Below are positions 1 to 7,877 of a stretch of DNA of 50,003 nucleotides, in pieces. The position numbers and the translations under genes are program-made. The stretch's first letter is position 1. Each line of letters begins with the position of its first letter. Under the pieces are notes generated by a model. It was not told where the DNA came from, did not search any database, and worked only from the letters and a program-made list of their open reading frames with translations. This DNA is from Pseudomonadota bacterium (lineage in GTDB: Bacteria; Pseudomonadota; Alphaproteobacteria; Rhizobiales; Hyphomicrobiaceae), in assembly GCA_023426855.1 (NCBI GenBank), contig JAEZBU010000098.1, positions 1 through 50,003 of the forward strand, read 5' to 3'.

Positions 1-770
1 GCGATGGCGTCCGGGAGATCGTGCGTCTGTATGTACCCCTGGAGCGTGGTGCCAACATCCTCCACATTCAGGCTGCGACTGCGCAGGACGGTCAGTTCAG
101 TATCGGCGTTACGGCAAGCCCATTCGACGCCGAGCCTTCGCTCTTCGATCGAGCACCAGTGCACTGCCGGGAGCAATAGGAGAATGCGACGGCAGCCGCG
201 TTCGATCAGATGCTCCCCGATCAATTGGCCGCCGCGCTTGTCATCGACCCGGATGCCGCAAACATCCAGGTCCGTGGGAACGGCATGCTCGTGAAGGAGC
301 ACGCACGGCACACCGAGATCTGCCAGCTCATCGAGGATGACGCGCCGCTGCATCTTCGTTCCGGACTGCGCGATACAAAGGCCGTCAGCACCGATCGCCC
401 TCGATTTCAGAGATGCGAGGAGTGCTGCGTGCGCGACGCCCTGGAAGGTTATGGAAATGCCGTGCTCGTTGAGAACGCTCGTCATTCCGGCAAATATATA
501 TGTGTGGCAAGGGGTCGCCAGAAAGTCAGGATTGTTGCCGTCGACGACCACGACGCTGATTGAAAGTCGGCCGGAAGGTTGAGCGCTTTTCGCTGGCGCG
601 TTGGGGACATAGTTCAACGTGCGGATTGCCTCTTCGACGCGTCGGCGGGTTTCATCCCGCATCTGATCGAACCGCCCATTGATGACGTTGGAGACTGTCA
701 TCATGGAGACGCCACATCGTGCTGCGACCTCGCGCAGCGTAACGTCCGTATTCTTAGAGCGCCGCGACAT
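1..770 (-). CDS. LacI-family transcriptional regulator (3' end beyond window)
   Basis: Translating the minus strand gives an open frame from about 770 to the left edge, so the C-terminus is missing. The N-terminus is a LacI-type helix-turn-helix: VTLREVAARCGVS, then MTVSNVINGR, then the hinge-like TRRRVEEAIRTLNYVPN. After it comes a periplasmic-binding-protein-like effector domain containing GADGLCIAQSG and a LIERGCRRILLL segment. LacI proteins are usually dimeric repressors whose DNA binding is changed by a small sugar-like ligand. Nothing in the window names its target. Three in-frame ATGs (809, 776, 770) could start it. I chose 770 because a GGGA lies five bases upstream, but none has a strong ribosome site. 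It is divergent from the peroxidase gene at 1262, which it could control. Family assignment is firm; ligand and target are unknown. Confidence 0.85.
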   Translation of the reverse strand, partial: MSRRSKNTDVTLREVAARCGVSMMTVSNVINGRFDQMRDETRRRVEEAIRTLNYVPNAPAKSAQPSGRLSISVVVVDGNNPDFLATPCHTYIFAGMTSVLNEHGISITFQGVAHAALLASLKSRAIGADGLCIAQSGTKMQRRVILDELADLGVPCVLLHEHAVPTDLDVCGIRVDDKRGGQLIGEHLIERGCRRILLLLPAVHWCSIEERRLGVEWACRNADTELTVLRSRSLNVEDVGTTLQGYIQTHDLPDAI

Positions 771-776
771 GCTCAT

Positions 777-1261
777 CCCATCATCGGCTACGTCGCCCCG
801 TGCCTGCATGCCGATGGGCGGCAAGCTGGAGGTTGCTGACGACACTGTCGTGACTCGCGCGGGATTATGACCATTTGGTGTCAAGACGCATGTGACGCCC
901 ACATTTATTCAGAGTGCACCGCATTGTCATAAGACGGTTTGAGTGCGCCAGTGGCGCCATTCCGTATGGGCAGCCTTGGCGGGAGATAACTGTGGGTACG
1001 GAGTCGCTACCACGAAAGGGTAGGCCAGGCGCAGCGGGGGAGGTGCACGGGTTGTCACAATTGAGTTCCTACCTCGTTCGACCATTGCATTGACGCATAG
1101 GTGTAACGGATGGGCGCCGTTAACCCTAAAGATCCGTTTTCTTGGAACCCCCGCATCTAATCCTGCGGCACGCTGTTGTGTCCCTGCCGAATGCGCGCTG
1201 CTGCGCGCGCGATCGGATTGCAAATCGTCGTGCGGCCCGGGAGAGCGAGCGGAGGAGAGCA
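777..1261. other. 485-base divergent intergenic region, no gene seen
   Basis: This stretch separates the divergent LacI-type gene and the peroxidase gene. Short open frames on both strands show no recognisable protein. The only clear signal is a purine-rich GGAGGAGAG just before the peroxidase ATG at 1262. Promoters and LacI operators for both genes must lie here, but I could not identify a convincing -35/-10 pair or a long palindrome. Confidence 0.5.
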
Positions 1262-3928
1262 ATGGCGTTAATTCGGAATGTGCTTCCCCATCAGTGGGAC
1301 TACAAAATTCCATTCTATAACTATGCGCCCGAAAAGCCTTTGATGCCGGAAAAGCCACTGCCAAGCAAGCCAGTGGTCAAGGAGTCGGTCATCAAGGAGC
1401 CGGTCGCCAAAGATAAGTATGCAAAAGATCAATACGAGCCGCCAAAGTACGAGCCTCCAAAGTACGAGGCTCCAAAGTACGAGGCTCCGAAATATCAGCC
1501 ACCGAAGCATGAGGCCCCGAAGTACGAGCCGCCAAAATACGAGCCCCCGAAGTACGAGGCTCCGAAATATCAGCCATCGAAGCAAGAGGCCCCGAAGTAC
1601 GAGCCGCCGAAGTACGAGCCTCCGAAGTACGAACCACCAAAATATCAGCCCCCCAAGAATGAGCCACCGAAATACGAGCCGCCAAAGTATGAGCCTCCGA
1701 AGAATGAGCCTCCGAAGAATGAGCCTCCGAAATATCAGCCACCGAAGAACGACAAGGATAAGTATCCCCCCGATAAATACGCAAAAGACAAATACTACGA
1801 CCTGAAGTATCTCGAAGCGCGTACGGCCGACGGCAGTAACAACGACGGAGACAACAATCCCAACAACGACCGCGGCACGCATGATGCTCCGTTCGTTCGG
1901 GTAACGCCCAACAGTTACGTCGACGGCATCGGCCAGATGCCCGCCCAGTCCCCTGGTACCGGCGCCGCTACGCCGACGACCCTGCCGGCACCGCGCGCGG
2001 TCAGCGATGCGGTGATGGCGCAGGAAGCGGATGACATTCCGAATGCGGCCGGCCTCAACGAATTCTTCCAGTTCTTCGGCCAGGCGCTGACGCACGACGT
2101 TGCCGAGGCGGCGACAAGCGCGTCGGGTGATCCGCCACTGTTTCCCGCGGGTTTGCCGTTTCCGTTCGGTCGTACGCCCTTTGAGAACGGCACATCGGCG
2201 ACAGGTCCACGCCAGCAGATCAACGAGGAAACCAGCTTCCTCGACCTCAGTATGGTCTATGGCAATACTCAGACGATGCAAGATCTCGTGCGCGCCAGCA
2301 TATTGGATGCGCAGGGCCATGTTATCGGAGAGTCAGCCAAGCTGTTGATGGGCGCCAACGGGCTCTTGCCGACAATTAAGGAGGTTGGCGAAAACTCCAA
2401 CTTATCGTCATTCGCGGTTTTGGGCATTTTCCGACCCGATGGCTTTGGCGGACTTCCGGATCCGAATGATCCAGACGTCGAGGCATCAGACTTCGAAAAC
2501 GACTACTTCGCCGGCGACAATCGCGTAAATCAAACACCGCTGTTGGTTTCACAACAGACGATCTGGGCGAAAAATCACAATTACTGGGTCGATGAGCTGG
2601 CAAAGAAACATCCAGGCTGGTCTCAGGATCAACTATTCGAGGCGGCTCGCGCGCTGAATGAAGCCAATTGGCAGAAGGTCATCTATGATGAATACCTGCC
2701 GAAGCTGCTCGGCGAAAATGCACTTTCCGAATACCAGGGCTATAAATCCAACGTCGATCCGTCGATCATCAACGAATGGACGACGGTTGCCTTCCGGTTT
2801 GGTCATGATCAGTCGAGCCAGAACCAGCGACCACTGACGGAAAGTGGTGGGCTTGCCTCGTTCACGCAGTTCACCTTTGCGCTGTTTACGCTATCGGAAG
2901 CTTTCGCCGCTGGCGCCGACGGCATCAGGACGGAGGGGGAACTCAACGCCTGGATCCGTGGTCAGCTCGCTGCGCACACGCAGGAGATCGACGGTCTCGT
3001 AGTCGATGGCAACCGAAATGCACTGTTCGGTCTCGGCCAAACCGTCGATCTCGAGGTGTTCGATATCCAGCGTGCGCGTGATCACGGCGTATGGAACTAC
3101 AATCAGCTACGAGAGGGACTGGACCTGGCAAGCTACGCCAGTTTCGATGAGTTCGCTGCCGCCAACGGCGTCGATGCTACTCGGCTGCAGGCCCTCAAGG
3201 ATGTCTATGGGGACGACATCAACAAGATGGACTCGATTGTTGGTGGATTGCTCGAGGCAAAGCACCTCGATAGCCAGCTCGGCGAGACGTTCACGAAGCT
3301 GAACGTCATGCAATTCGAAGCGCTGCGTGATGGAGACCGCTTCTTTTACGAGGAACGCCTGAAGGATTCGCCCGAACTGCTGAAGCAGATCGAATCGACG
3401 TCTCTGGCCGATATCATCGAGCGGAATACCGATATTGATTACATCTATCGCGATGCTTTTGCTGCGCATACCAGGCTGAGCGCCAGCGAGGGTAAGCTCG
3501 ACGGCACCGAAGGCAAGGATCTCGCGATCGGTTCGGATCGTGCCGATGTGATCCAGACTGGCGGCGGTGACGACGATATCTATGGCGGAAAAGGCAACGA
3601 CAAGATTTACGCGGGCGCCGGCAACGATCTGATCTACGGCGGCGAAGGCGATGACTGCATCTGGACCGGAACCGGATACGATCTGATTGTGTTCGAAAAG
3701 AATTCCGGCAAGGACGCGGTCATGGATTTCGATACGAAATACGACACGCTGGATATATCCGCCTACGGCATAGACTCGTGGAATGACATCAAGGGCGCGA
3801 TGAAAAACACGCCTTTCGGCGTGACGATCAACCTCGACAAATACAACACCGTCGAGCTGGTGGGCGTAAAGGCCCAGGCGCTCACTGCCGATAATTTCGT
3901 GTTCGACGATCATTACGCCTACGCCTGA
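1262..3928 (+). CDS. Secreted animal-type haem peroxidase with PPKYE repeats and RTX repeats (peroxicin-like)
   Basis: This 888-residue protein belongs to the peroxidase-cyclooxygenase superfamily, probably the bacterial peroxicins, which oxidise small substrates with hydrogen peroxide outside the cell. Residues 58-162 are 21 five-residue repeats, consensus YEPPK, with tyrosine in 16 of 21. The catalytic domain shows the distal motif FGQALTHD (His278), the arginine motif GDNR (Arg421), the calcium loop LDLSMVYG, the proximal motif AFRFGHD (His515) and IQRARDHG near residue 604. About residues 755-810 carry RTX nonapeptides (GGKGNDKIY, GAGNDLIYG, GGEGDD), and an ISAYGI-type tail follows. There is no N-terminal signal peptide, as expected for type I export by the next two genes. 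I chose ATG 1262 because GGAGGAGAG precedes it. The usual covalent haem-link residues appear replaced (Thr277, Gln424). Family call is firm; substrate is unknown. Confidence 0.93.
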   Translation: MALIRNVLPHQWDYKIPFYNYAPEKPLMPEKPLPSKPVVKESVIKEPVAKDKYAKDQYEPPKYEPPKYEAPKYEAPKYQPPKHEAPKYEPPKYEPPKYEAPKYQPSKQEAPKYEPPKYEPPKYEPPKYQPPKNEPPKYEPPKYEPPKNEPPKNEPPKYQPPKNDKDKYPPDKYAKDKYYDLKYLEARTADGSNNDGDNNPNNDRGTHDAPFVRVTPNSYVDGIGQMPAQSPGTGAATPTTLPAPRAVSDAVMAQEADDIPNAAGLNEFFQFFGQALTHDVAEAATSASGDPPLFPAGLPFPFGRTPFENGTSATGPRQQINEETSFLDLSMVYGNTQTMQDLVRASILDAQGHVIGESAKLLMGANGLLPTIKEVGENSNLSSFAVLGIFRPDGFGGLPDPNDPDVEASDFENDYFAGDNRVNQTPLLVSQQTIWAKNHNYWVDELAKKHPGWSQDQLFEAARALNEANWQKVIYDEYLPKLLGENALSEYQGYKSNVDPSIINEWTTVAFRFGHDQSSQNQRPLTESGGLASFTQFTFALFTLSEAFAAGADGIRTEGELNAWIRGQLAAHTQEIDGLVVDGNRNALFGLGQTVDLEVFDIQRARDHGVWNYNQLREGLDLASYASFDEFAAANGVDATRLQALKDVYGDDINKMDSIVGGLLEAKHLDSQLGETFTKLNVMQFEALRDGDRFFYEERLKDSPELLKQIESTSLADIIERNTDIDYIYRDAFAAHTRLSASEGKLDGTEGKDLAIGSDRADVIQTGGGDDDIYGGKGNDKIYAGAGNDLIYGGEGDDCIWTGTGYDLIVFEKNSGKDAVMDFDTKYDTLDISAYGIDSWNDIKGAMKNTPFGVTINLDKYNTVELVGVKAQALTADNFVFDDHYAYA
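1430..1750 (+). repeat. 21 tandem degenerate 15-base coding repeats (YEPPK pentapeptides)
   Basis: An in-frame run of 15-base units such as AAGTACGAGCCGCCA encodes the YEPPK pentads of the peroxidase. The E-P-P or E-A-P core and the lysine are almost invariant. The tyrosine position becomes His, Gln or Asn in five copies, three of them near the 3' end. Synonymous variation between copies argues against a very recent slip-strand expansion of the whole tract, although several neighbouring units are nearly identical. Long open frames on the other strand here are by-products of the repeat. Confidence 0.95.
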
Positions 3929-3960
3929 CATCGCGACCGTTATGTCGCGTGACAAACACG

Positions 3961-3994
3961 AAATGCCGGCGCGCAAATCGGTGCGCCGGCATTT
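3961..3994 (+). terminator. Stem-loop after the peroxidase gene
   Basis: A perfect 12-base inverted repeat (AAATGCCGGCGC and its complement) closes a 10-base loop, 32 bases after the peroxidase stop. A smaller hairpin, CGCGAC/GTCGCG at 3932-3949, precedes it. There is no clean T-run, so it may attenuate rather than stop transcription into the secretion genes, as is common between a T1SS substrate gene and its exporter. It may also protect the abundant upstream mRNA. Confidence 0.65.
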
Positions 3995-4041
3995 CCGAAT
4001 TTCCTGCATCAGCGAAGCAGTCATCGGGGCGGATGTGTCGA

Positions 4042-5805
4042 ATGGGTGATCGAACAGGCGGCATGCGGCAGGCGCGCAACCGGCTTTCGGCTGTTCTGAG
4101 ATCCATGGCGGGAGCGTTTTTTGCTGTCGGCATTTTCAGCCTTTTCAGCAATCTCACGATGCTGGTCGCACCGCTCTACATGATGCAGATTTACGATCGC
4201 GTGCTGGCGTCCGGCAGCAAGGAAACGCTGATCGCGCTGACGATCCTGGCGATCGGCCTGCTGGCTATCAATTCTCTGGTAGAGATTGCGCGGTCGCGGC
4301 TGCTTGTGCGGATCGGCGCCAAGCTTGATGAAAAGCTCAGCGCCAATCTGTTCACCTGCGCATTTCAATCGCGATTGGCAGGCAACGAACGGTCATCGAG
4401 CGAACCACTGCGCGACCTGGAAGCCGTGCGCTCCTTCCTGACCGGCTCGGGTATCATCGCGATTTTTGATGCGCCGTGGACGCCGATCTATCTCGCGGTG
4501 GTTTTCATGTTGCATCCGGTGCTTGGCATTGTGGCCAGTATTGGAGCGCTCATCATCGTGGTGCTGGCGCTGACCAGCGAATTCACGGTGAAAAAGCCAC
4601 TTCTGGAAGCCGGCCGCGGCTCGCGCAATTCCACGGATTTCACCGATCTTTTGACCCGCAATGCCGAGGCCGTGCACGCCATGGGCATGCTCGGTTCGCT
4701 GACGCGCAAGTGGGCGCGGTTTCATCACTACGGCGTCGCATGGCAGGCAATCGCCAGCGATCGCATGGCGGTGCTGCAGTCCATTGCGAAGTTGGTGAGA
4801 ATGTCGTTGCAGATCGCGATGCTGGGGACGGGCGCATGGCTGGTTCTGGATCACGCCATTTCGGCGGGATCAATCATTGCCGCGTCGATTATAACTGCGC
4901 GCGCCCTGGCGCCCGTCGAAATGCTGATCGGTCAATGGCGGCCGCTGGTGAACGCGCGCCAAGCCAGCCATCGCCTGCGGCAAACGCTGGAAAATATCGA
5001 CGACTTCGACCCGAACCGCACCCGGCTGCCCCGCCCCGGCGGCCGCTTGCAGGTGAGCCAGGCGGGTTATCGTCTCCCCGGCGCCACCGTGCCGCTGTTG
5101 AGCAACGTGTCGTTCGATCTGGAGCCTGGACAGGCACTCGGCATCATAGGTCCGAGCGGGGCTGGAAAGTCCACACTGGTCCGCCTGCTGGTCGGGTTGA
5201 CCGACACCAGCTTTGGCACGGTTCGCCTCGATGGCGCGGAAATCACGAGCTGGCCGCGCGAGGATCTCGGCGCATTCATTGGGTATCTGCCGCAGGACGT
5301 TCAGCTCATGAGCGGTACGGTGGCGGCCAACATTTCCCGCTTCGGCGACCACGACTCTCAGCAGATCACGGACGCCGCACAACTGGCCGGCGTGCACGAG
5401 ATGGTCCTGGAGCTGCCGGACGGATACGAGACGCACGTCGGCGATGGCGGCCGGGCGTTATCGGGCGGCCAGCGGCAGCGGATCGCGTTGGCGCGCGCAG
5501 TGTATGGCGATGTGCGGTTGATTATTCTCGACGAGCCGAACGCCAATCTCGATCACGATGGTGAGATGGCGCTGAGGCGCACTCTGCAATGGCTGAAGCA
5601 CAACCAGCGCACGGTCATCGTGGTTTCGCATACGCCGGCCGTGCTGCATTCGGTCGATCATCTGCTGGTGCTGCGCAATGGCCGTGTCGATCGACTGGGG
5701 CCGCGTGATCAGGTGCTGGCCGATCTTGCGCGCAATGCGCCGCCGCGTCCGCTGCCCAACGTACCGCATCAAAGCCCGTCCGTGCAGGAGGCGGCTCATG
5801 GCTGA
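4042..5805 (+). CDS. Type I secretion permease/ATPase (PrtD/AprD-like)
   Basis: This 587-residue inner-membrane ABC exporter has hydrophobic spans in the first half (AGAFFAVGIFSLFSNLTML, LIALTILAIGLLAINSL, LAVVFMLHPVLGIVASIGAL). The nucleotide-binding domain shows Walker A GPSGAGKST near residue 370, the signature LSGGQRQRIALARA and Walker B LIILDEPNANLD. PrtD-type proteins power direct export of RTX proteins from cytoplasm to outside. No C39-like domain is seen, so it should not cleave a leader. I chose ATG 4042 because GGGGCGGA lies upstream; ATG 4033 or 4063 are alternatives. Position right after the RTX peroxidase, with the adaptor gene overlapping its stop, makes the peroxidase its likely cargo. 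The outer-membrane TolC partner is not in the window. Confidence 0.93.
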   Translation: MGDRTGGMRQARNRLSAVLRSMAGAFFAVGIFSLFSNLTMLVAPLYMMQIYDRVLASGSKETLIALTILAIGLLAINSLVEIARSRLLVRIGAKLDEKLSANLFTCAFQSRLAGNERSSSEPLRDLEAVRSFLTGSGIIAIFDAPWTPIYLAVVFMLHPVLGIVASIGALIIVVLALTSEFTVKKPLLEAGRGSRNSTDFTDLLTRNAEAVHAMGMLGSLTRKWARFHHYGVAWQAIASDRMAVLQSIAKLVRMSLQIAMLGTGAWLVLDHAISAGSIIAASIITARALAPVEMLIGQWRPLVNARQASHRLRQTLENIDDFDPNRTRLPRPGGRLQVSQAGYRLPGATVPLLSNVSFDLEPGQALGIIGPSGAGKSTLVRLLVGLTDTSFGTVRLDGAEITSWPREDLGAFIGYLPQDVQLMSGTVAANISRFGDHDSQQITDAAQLAGVHEMVLELPDGYETHVGDGGRALSGGQRQRIALARAVYGDVRLIILDEPNANLDHDGEMALRRTLQWLKHNQRTVIVVSHTPAVLHSVDHLLVLRNGRVDRLGPRDQVLADLARNAPPRPLPNVPHQSPSVQEAAHG

Positions 5806-7147
5806 CGCGCCGCGCCCCGAAAGGCTCGATCTGACTGAGCACCTGCCGGACGTCGCGGTGCCGACGGGCTATCGCAAATGGACGCTGTTCGGGCTGTTCG
5901 CACTCATCGCCGCATTCGGCGGCATGGGCATGTGGGCGGCAACGGCATCGCTCGACAGCGCCGTGGTTGCTGTTGGCAAGGTCACCGTCGCCAGCAAACG
6001 CAAGGTCGTGCAGCACCTGGAAGGTGGCGTCATACAGCGGCTGACGGTTCGTGACGGCGACAGCGTGCAGGAAGGCGATGTGCTGATCGAATTCGATCCG
6101 ACTCGTGCAAAAACGCGCTTTGCGATCGTGCGGACGGGCTATCTGTCGGCGTTGGCGGGCGAGGCGCGGCTCATTGCGGAGCGTGACGGTAAAAGTGCGA
6201 TCGCATTTCCGGCCGAAGTCGTGAAAGAAGGCGCGCGCGATCCCGAGATCGCAGAGTTTGCGGCCGGACAGCAACGGATCTTCGACACGCGCAAACGGGA
6301 GTTCGACGGCCAGACCGATATTCTCAACAGTCGCATCGAACGGCTGAAGGAAGAGATCCGTGGCCAGACTGCGGAACGCGCCGCGGCACAGAAACAGCTC
6401 GAGATGGCGCGCGAGGAACTCGCCATCCTGGAGGAGCTCTATCGCAAGCAGCACACGACGCGAAATCGCATCCTCGCGGCGCGACGGGAGGTGTTCCAGC
6501 TCGACGGCTCGATCGGCCGGCTTGGTGCGAGCATTGCAGCGTCGGAGAAGGAAATAGGAGAGACCGGGCTCAGCATCGTGCAGACCCGCAACCGGATCAT
6601 GACTGAGATTGCTGCCGAGCTGAAAACAACGCAGACCAAGGTGCTGGAATTGCGCGAGCAGTATGTCGAAGGTCAGTCGGAAATCGAACGCGCGGTGTTG
6701 CGCGCGCCGGTGAGCGGAACGGTGTTTGGCACCCAGGTGCACACTGTTGGCGGTGTGGCGCGGCCCGGCGCGACGCTGCTCGAAATCGTGCCGGATAATG
6801 ACGATCTCGTGGTTGAAGTTCATCTGCGACCGCAGGACGTGGATCTGGTCGCCATCGGCCAGACGACCGAGGTCCGCTTCAGCACGCTCAAGCAGCGTGC
6901 GATGCCGACCGTCGAGGGACGCTTATCCTTCGTGTCCGCCGATACGGTATCGGATCCGCGCGAGCCGCAGCCGTATTATGTGGCCAACGTCGAAGTGAAG
7001 ATGGCGGAGCTTCACCGCCTGGGTGCGATACGGCTTCAGCCCGGTATGCCATGCGAGGTGCTGATCAAGACCGGTCAGAGAACGGCGCTGGCCTATCTGA
7101 CCCAGCCGCTGGCGGAAAGTCTCAATCGCGCCTGGCGTGAAAGGTGA
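5798..7147 (+). CDS. HlyD-family type I secretion periplasmic adaptor
   Basis: This 449-residue membrane-fusion protein should bridge the ABC exporter to a TolC-like channel. A short cytoplasmic N-terminus (about 1-25) precedes one membrane span (LFGLFALIAAFGGMGMWAA). Then comes a lipoyl-like half (VVQHLEGGVIQRLTVRDGD), a long alpha-helical coiled coil of about residues 110-290 rich in Glu, Arg and Gln, the second lipoyl half (LRAPVSGTVFG) and a beta-barrel (LVVEVHLRPQDVDLV). This is the PrtE/AprE domain order and length. The ATG overlaps the stop of the ATPase gene and has AGGAGG upstream, so the two are translationally coupled. No third outer-membrane gene follows. Confidence 0.93.
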   Translation: MADAPRPERLDLTEHLPDVAVPTGYRKWTLFGLFALIAAFGGMGMWAATASLDSAVVAVGKVTVASKRKVVQHLEGGVIQRLTVRDGDSVQEGDVLIEFDPTRAKTRFAIVRTGYLSALAGEARLIAERDGKSAIAFPAEVVKEGARDPEIAEFAAGQQRIFDTRKREFDGQTDILNSRIERLKEEIRGQTAERAAAQKQLEMAREELAILEELYRKQHTTRNRILAARREVFQLDGSIGRLGASIAASEKEIGETGLSIVQTRNRIMTEIAAELKTTQTKVLELREQYVEGQSEIERAVLRAPVSGTVFGTQVHTVGGVARPGATLLEIVPDNDDLVVEVHLRPQDVDLVAIGQTTEVRFSTLKQRAMPTVEGRLSFVSADTVSDPREPQPYYVANVEVKMAELHRLGAIRLQPGMPCEVLIKTGQRTALAYLTQPLAESLNRAWRER

Positions 7148-7407
7148 TGCGGCGCGGTCCGTCGAAGCATCAGCGAGCGCCGTGAAGACGTTTGTCAGTC
7201 AACGCTGCCAGCCTCCGCTAGCAGTCTCCGCTGACGGTGTTATGGGCAACATGAAAAACCCCGTCAGTGCGGCTTCGTGGACGTCATCGCGCAGATGTGA
7301 TGACCATCGCCACACCAGACGCGCTTAGATCGTGCACGCATCCCGTGTCGACGCAAACCTTCCTGCGCGTTCGATGTGCCAGCAATCGCAAGCCCTGGGT
7401 GATCTCG

Positions 7408-7866
7408 ATGGCCAAACTCAATATCAACGGAAAAGATCTCGACCTTGAGGTCGATGGTGCGACGCCCCTTTTGTGGGTGATTCGCGAACACGCCGACCTG
7501 ACCGGCACGAAATATGGCTGCGGCGTTGGCATGTGCGGCGCCTGTTCCGTGCATATCAACGGCGAAGTTCAGCGCTCCTGCATGATCTCGGTTTCGGACG
7601 TTCAGGCGACTGACAAGATTGTCACCATCGAGGGTCTGTCGGCCAATGGCGATCATCCGGTGCAGAAAGCGTGGCTCGAACTGGAAGTCGCGCAATGTGG
7701 CTACTGTCAGACCGGGCAGATCATGGCCGCAGCCGCTTTGCTCTCGAGTACGCCTAAGCCAACCGATGACGATATCGACACCGCGATGACCAATATCTGT
7801 CGATGCGGCACCTACCAGCGTATCCGTCAGGCCGTGCACGCGGCCGCCGGCAACAGCCAGGGTTGA
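7408..7866 (+). CDS. (2Fe-2S)-binding subunit of a molybdenum hydroxylase (IorA-like)
   Basis: This 152-residue protein carries the two iron-sulphur clusters of a xanthine-oxidase-family enzyme. The plant-type ferredoxin half has Cys38, Cys43, Cys46 and Cys58 (GCGVGMCGAC). The helical half has Cys97, Cys100, Cys131 and Cys133 (CGYCQTGQ, ICRCGT). These pass electrons from the molybdenum centre in the next gene's product. There is no signal peptide, whereas the partner has a Tat signal, so it probably travels as a hitchhiker. I chose ATG 7408, where the conserved MAKLNINGK start lies; the frame stays open upstream to about 7267 without recognisable homology. About 260 bases upstream hold no gene. 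The isoquinoline-oxidoreductase-like label is by family only; the substrate is unknown. Confidence 0.9.
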   Translation: MAKLNINGKDLDLEVDGATPLLWVIREHADLTGTKYGCGVGMCGACSVHINGEVQRSCMISVSDVQATDKIVTIEGLSANGDHPVQKAWLELEVAQCGYCQTGQIMAAAALLSSTPKPTDDDIDTAMTNICRCGTYQRIRQAVHAAAGNSQG

Positions 7867-7877
7867 GGAGGGGCGCC

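Noticed and set aside
927..1364. Minus-strand open frame in the LacI-peroxidase intergenic region
   Set aside because: No recognisable protein pattern, and it overlaps the start of the peroxidase gene.
1430..1750. Regular short repeats that could suggest a CRISPR array
   Set aside because: Units are 15 bases, contiguous without spacers, in frame, and encode YEPPK pentads of a clear protein.
1268..2320. Long minus-strand open frame of 350 codons opposite the peroxidase repeats
   Set aside because: It exists because the 15-base repeat avoids stops in several frames. Its protein is low-complexity Leu/Arg/Trp, and the plus-strand peroxidase explains the region.
3107..4024. Minus-strand 305-codon open frame
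   Set aside because: Complete overlap with the peroxidase catalytic and RTX coding region; shadow of a high-GC gene.
5615..6823. Minus-strand 402-codon open frame
   Set aside because: Antisense to the end of the exporter ATPase gene and most of the HlyD-like gene, with no family pattern.
7231..7267. CTGACGG...CCGTCAG inverted repeat after the HlyD-like gene
   Set aside because: Seven-base arms with a 23-base loop and no T-run; too weak to call a terminator.
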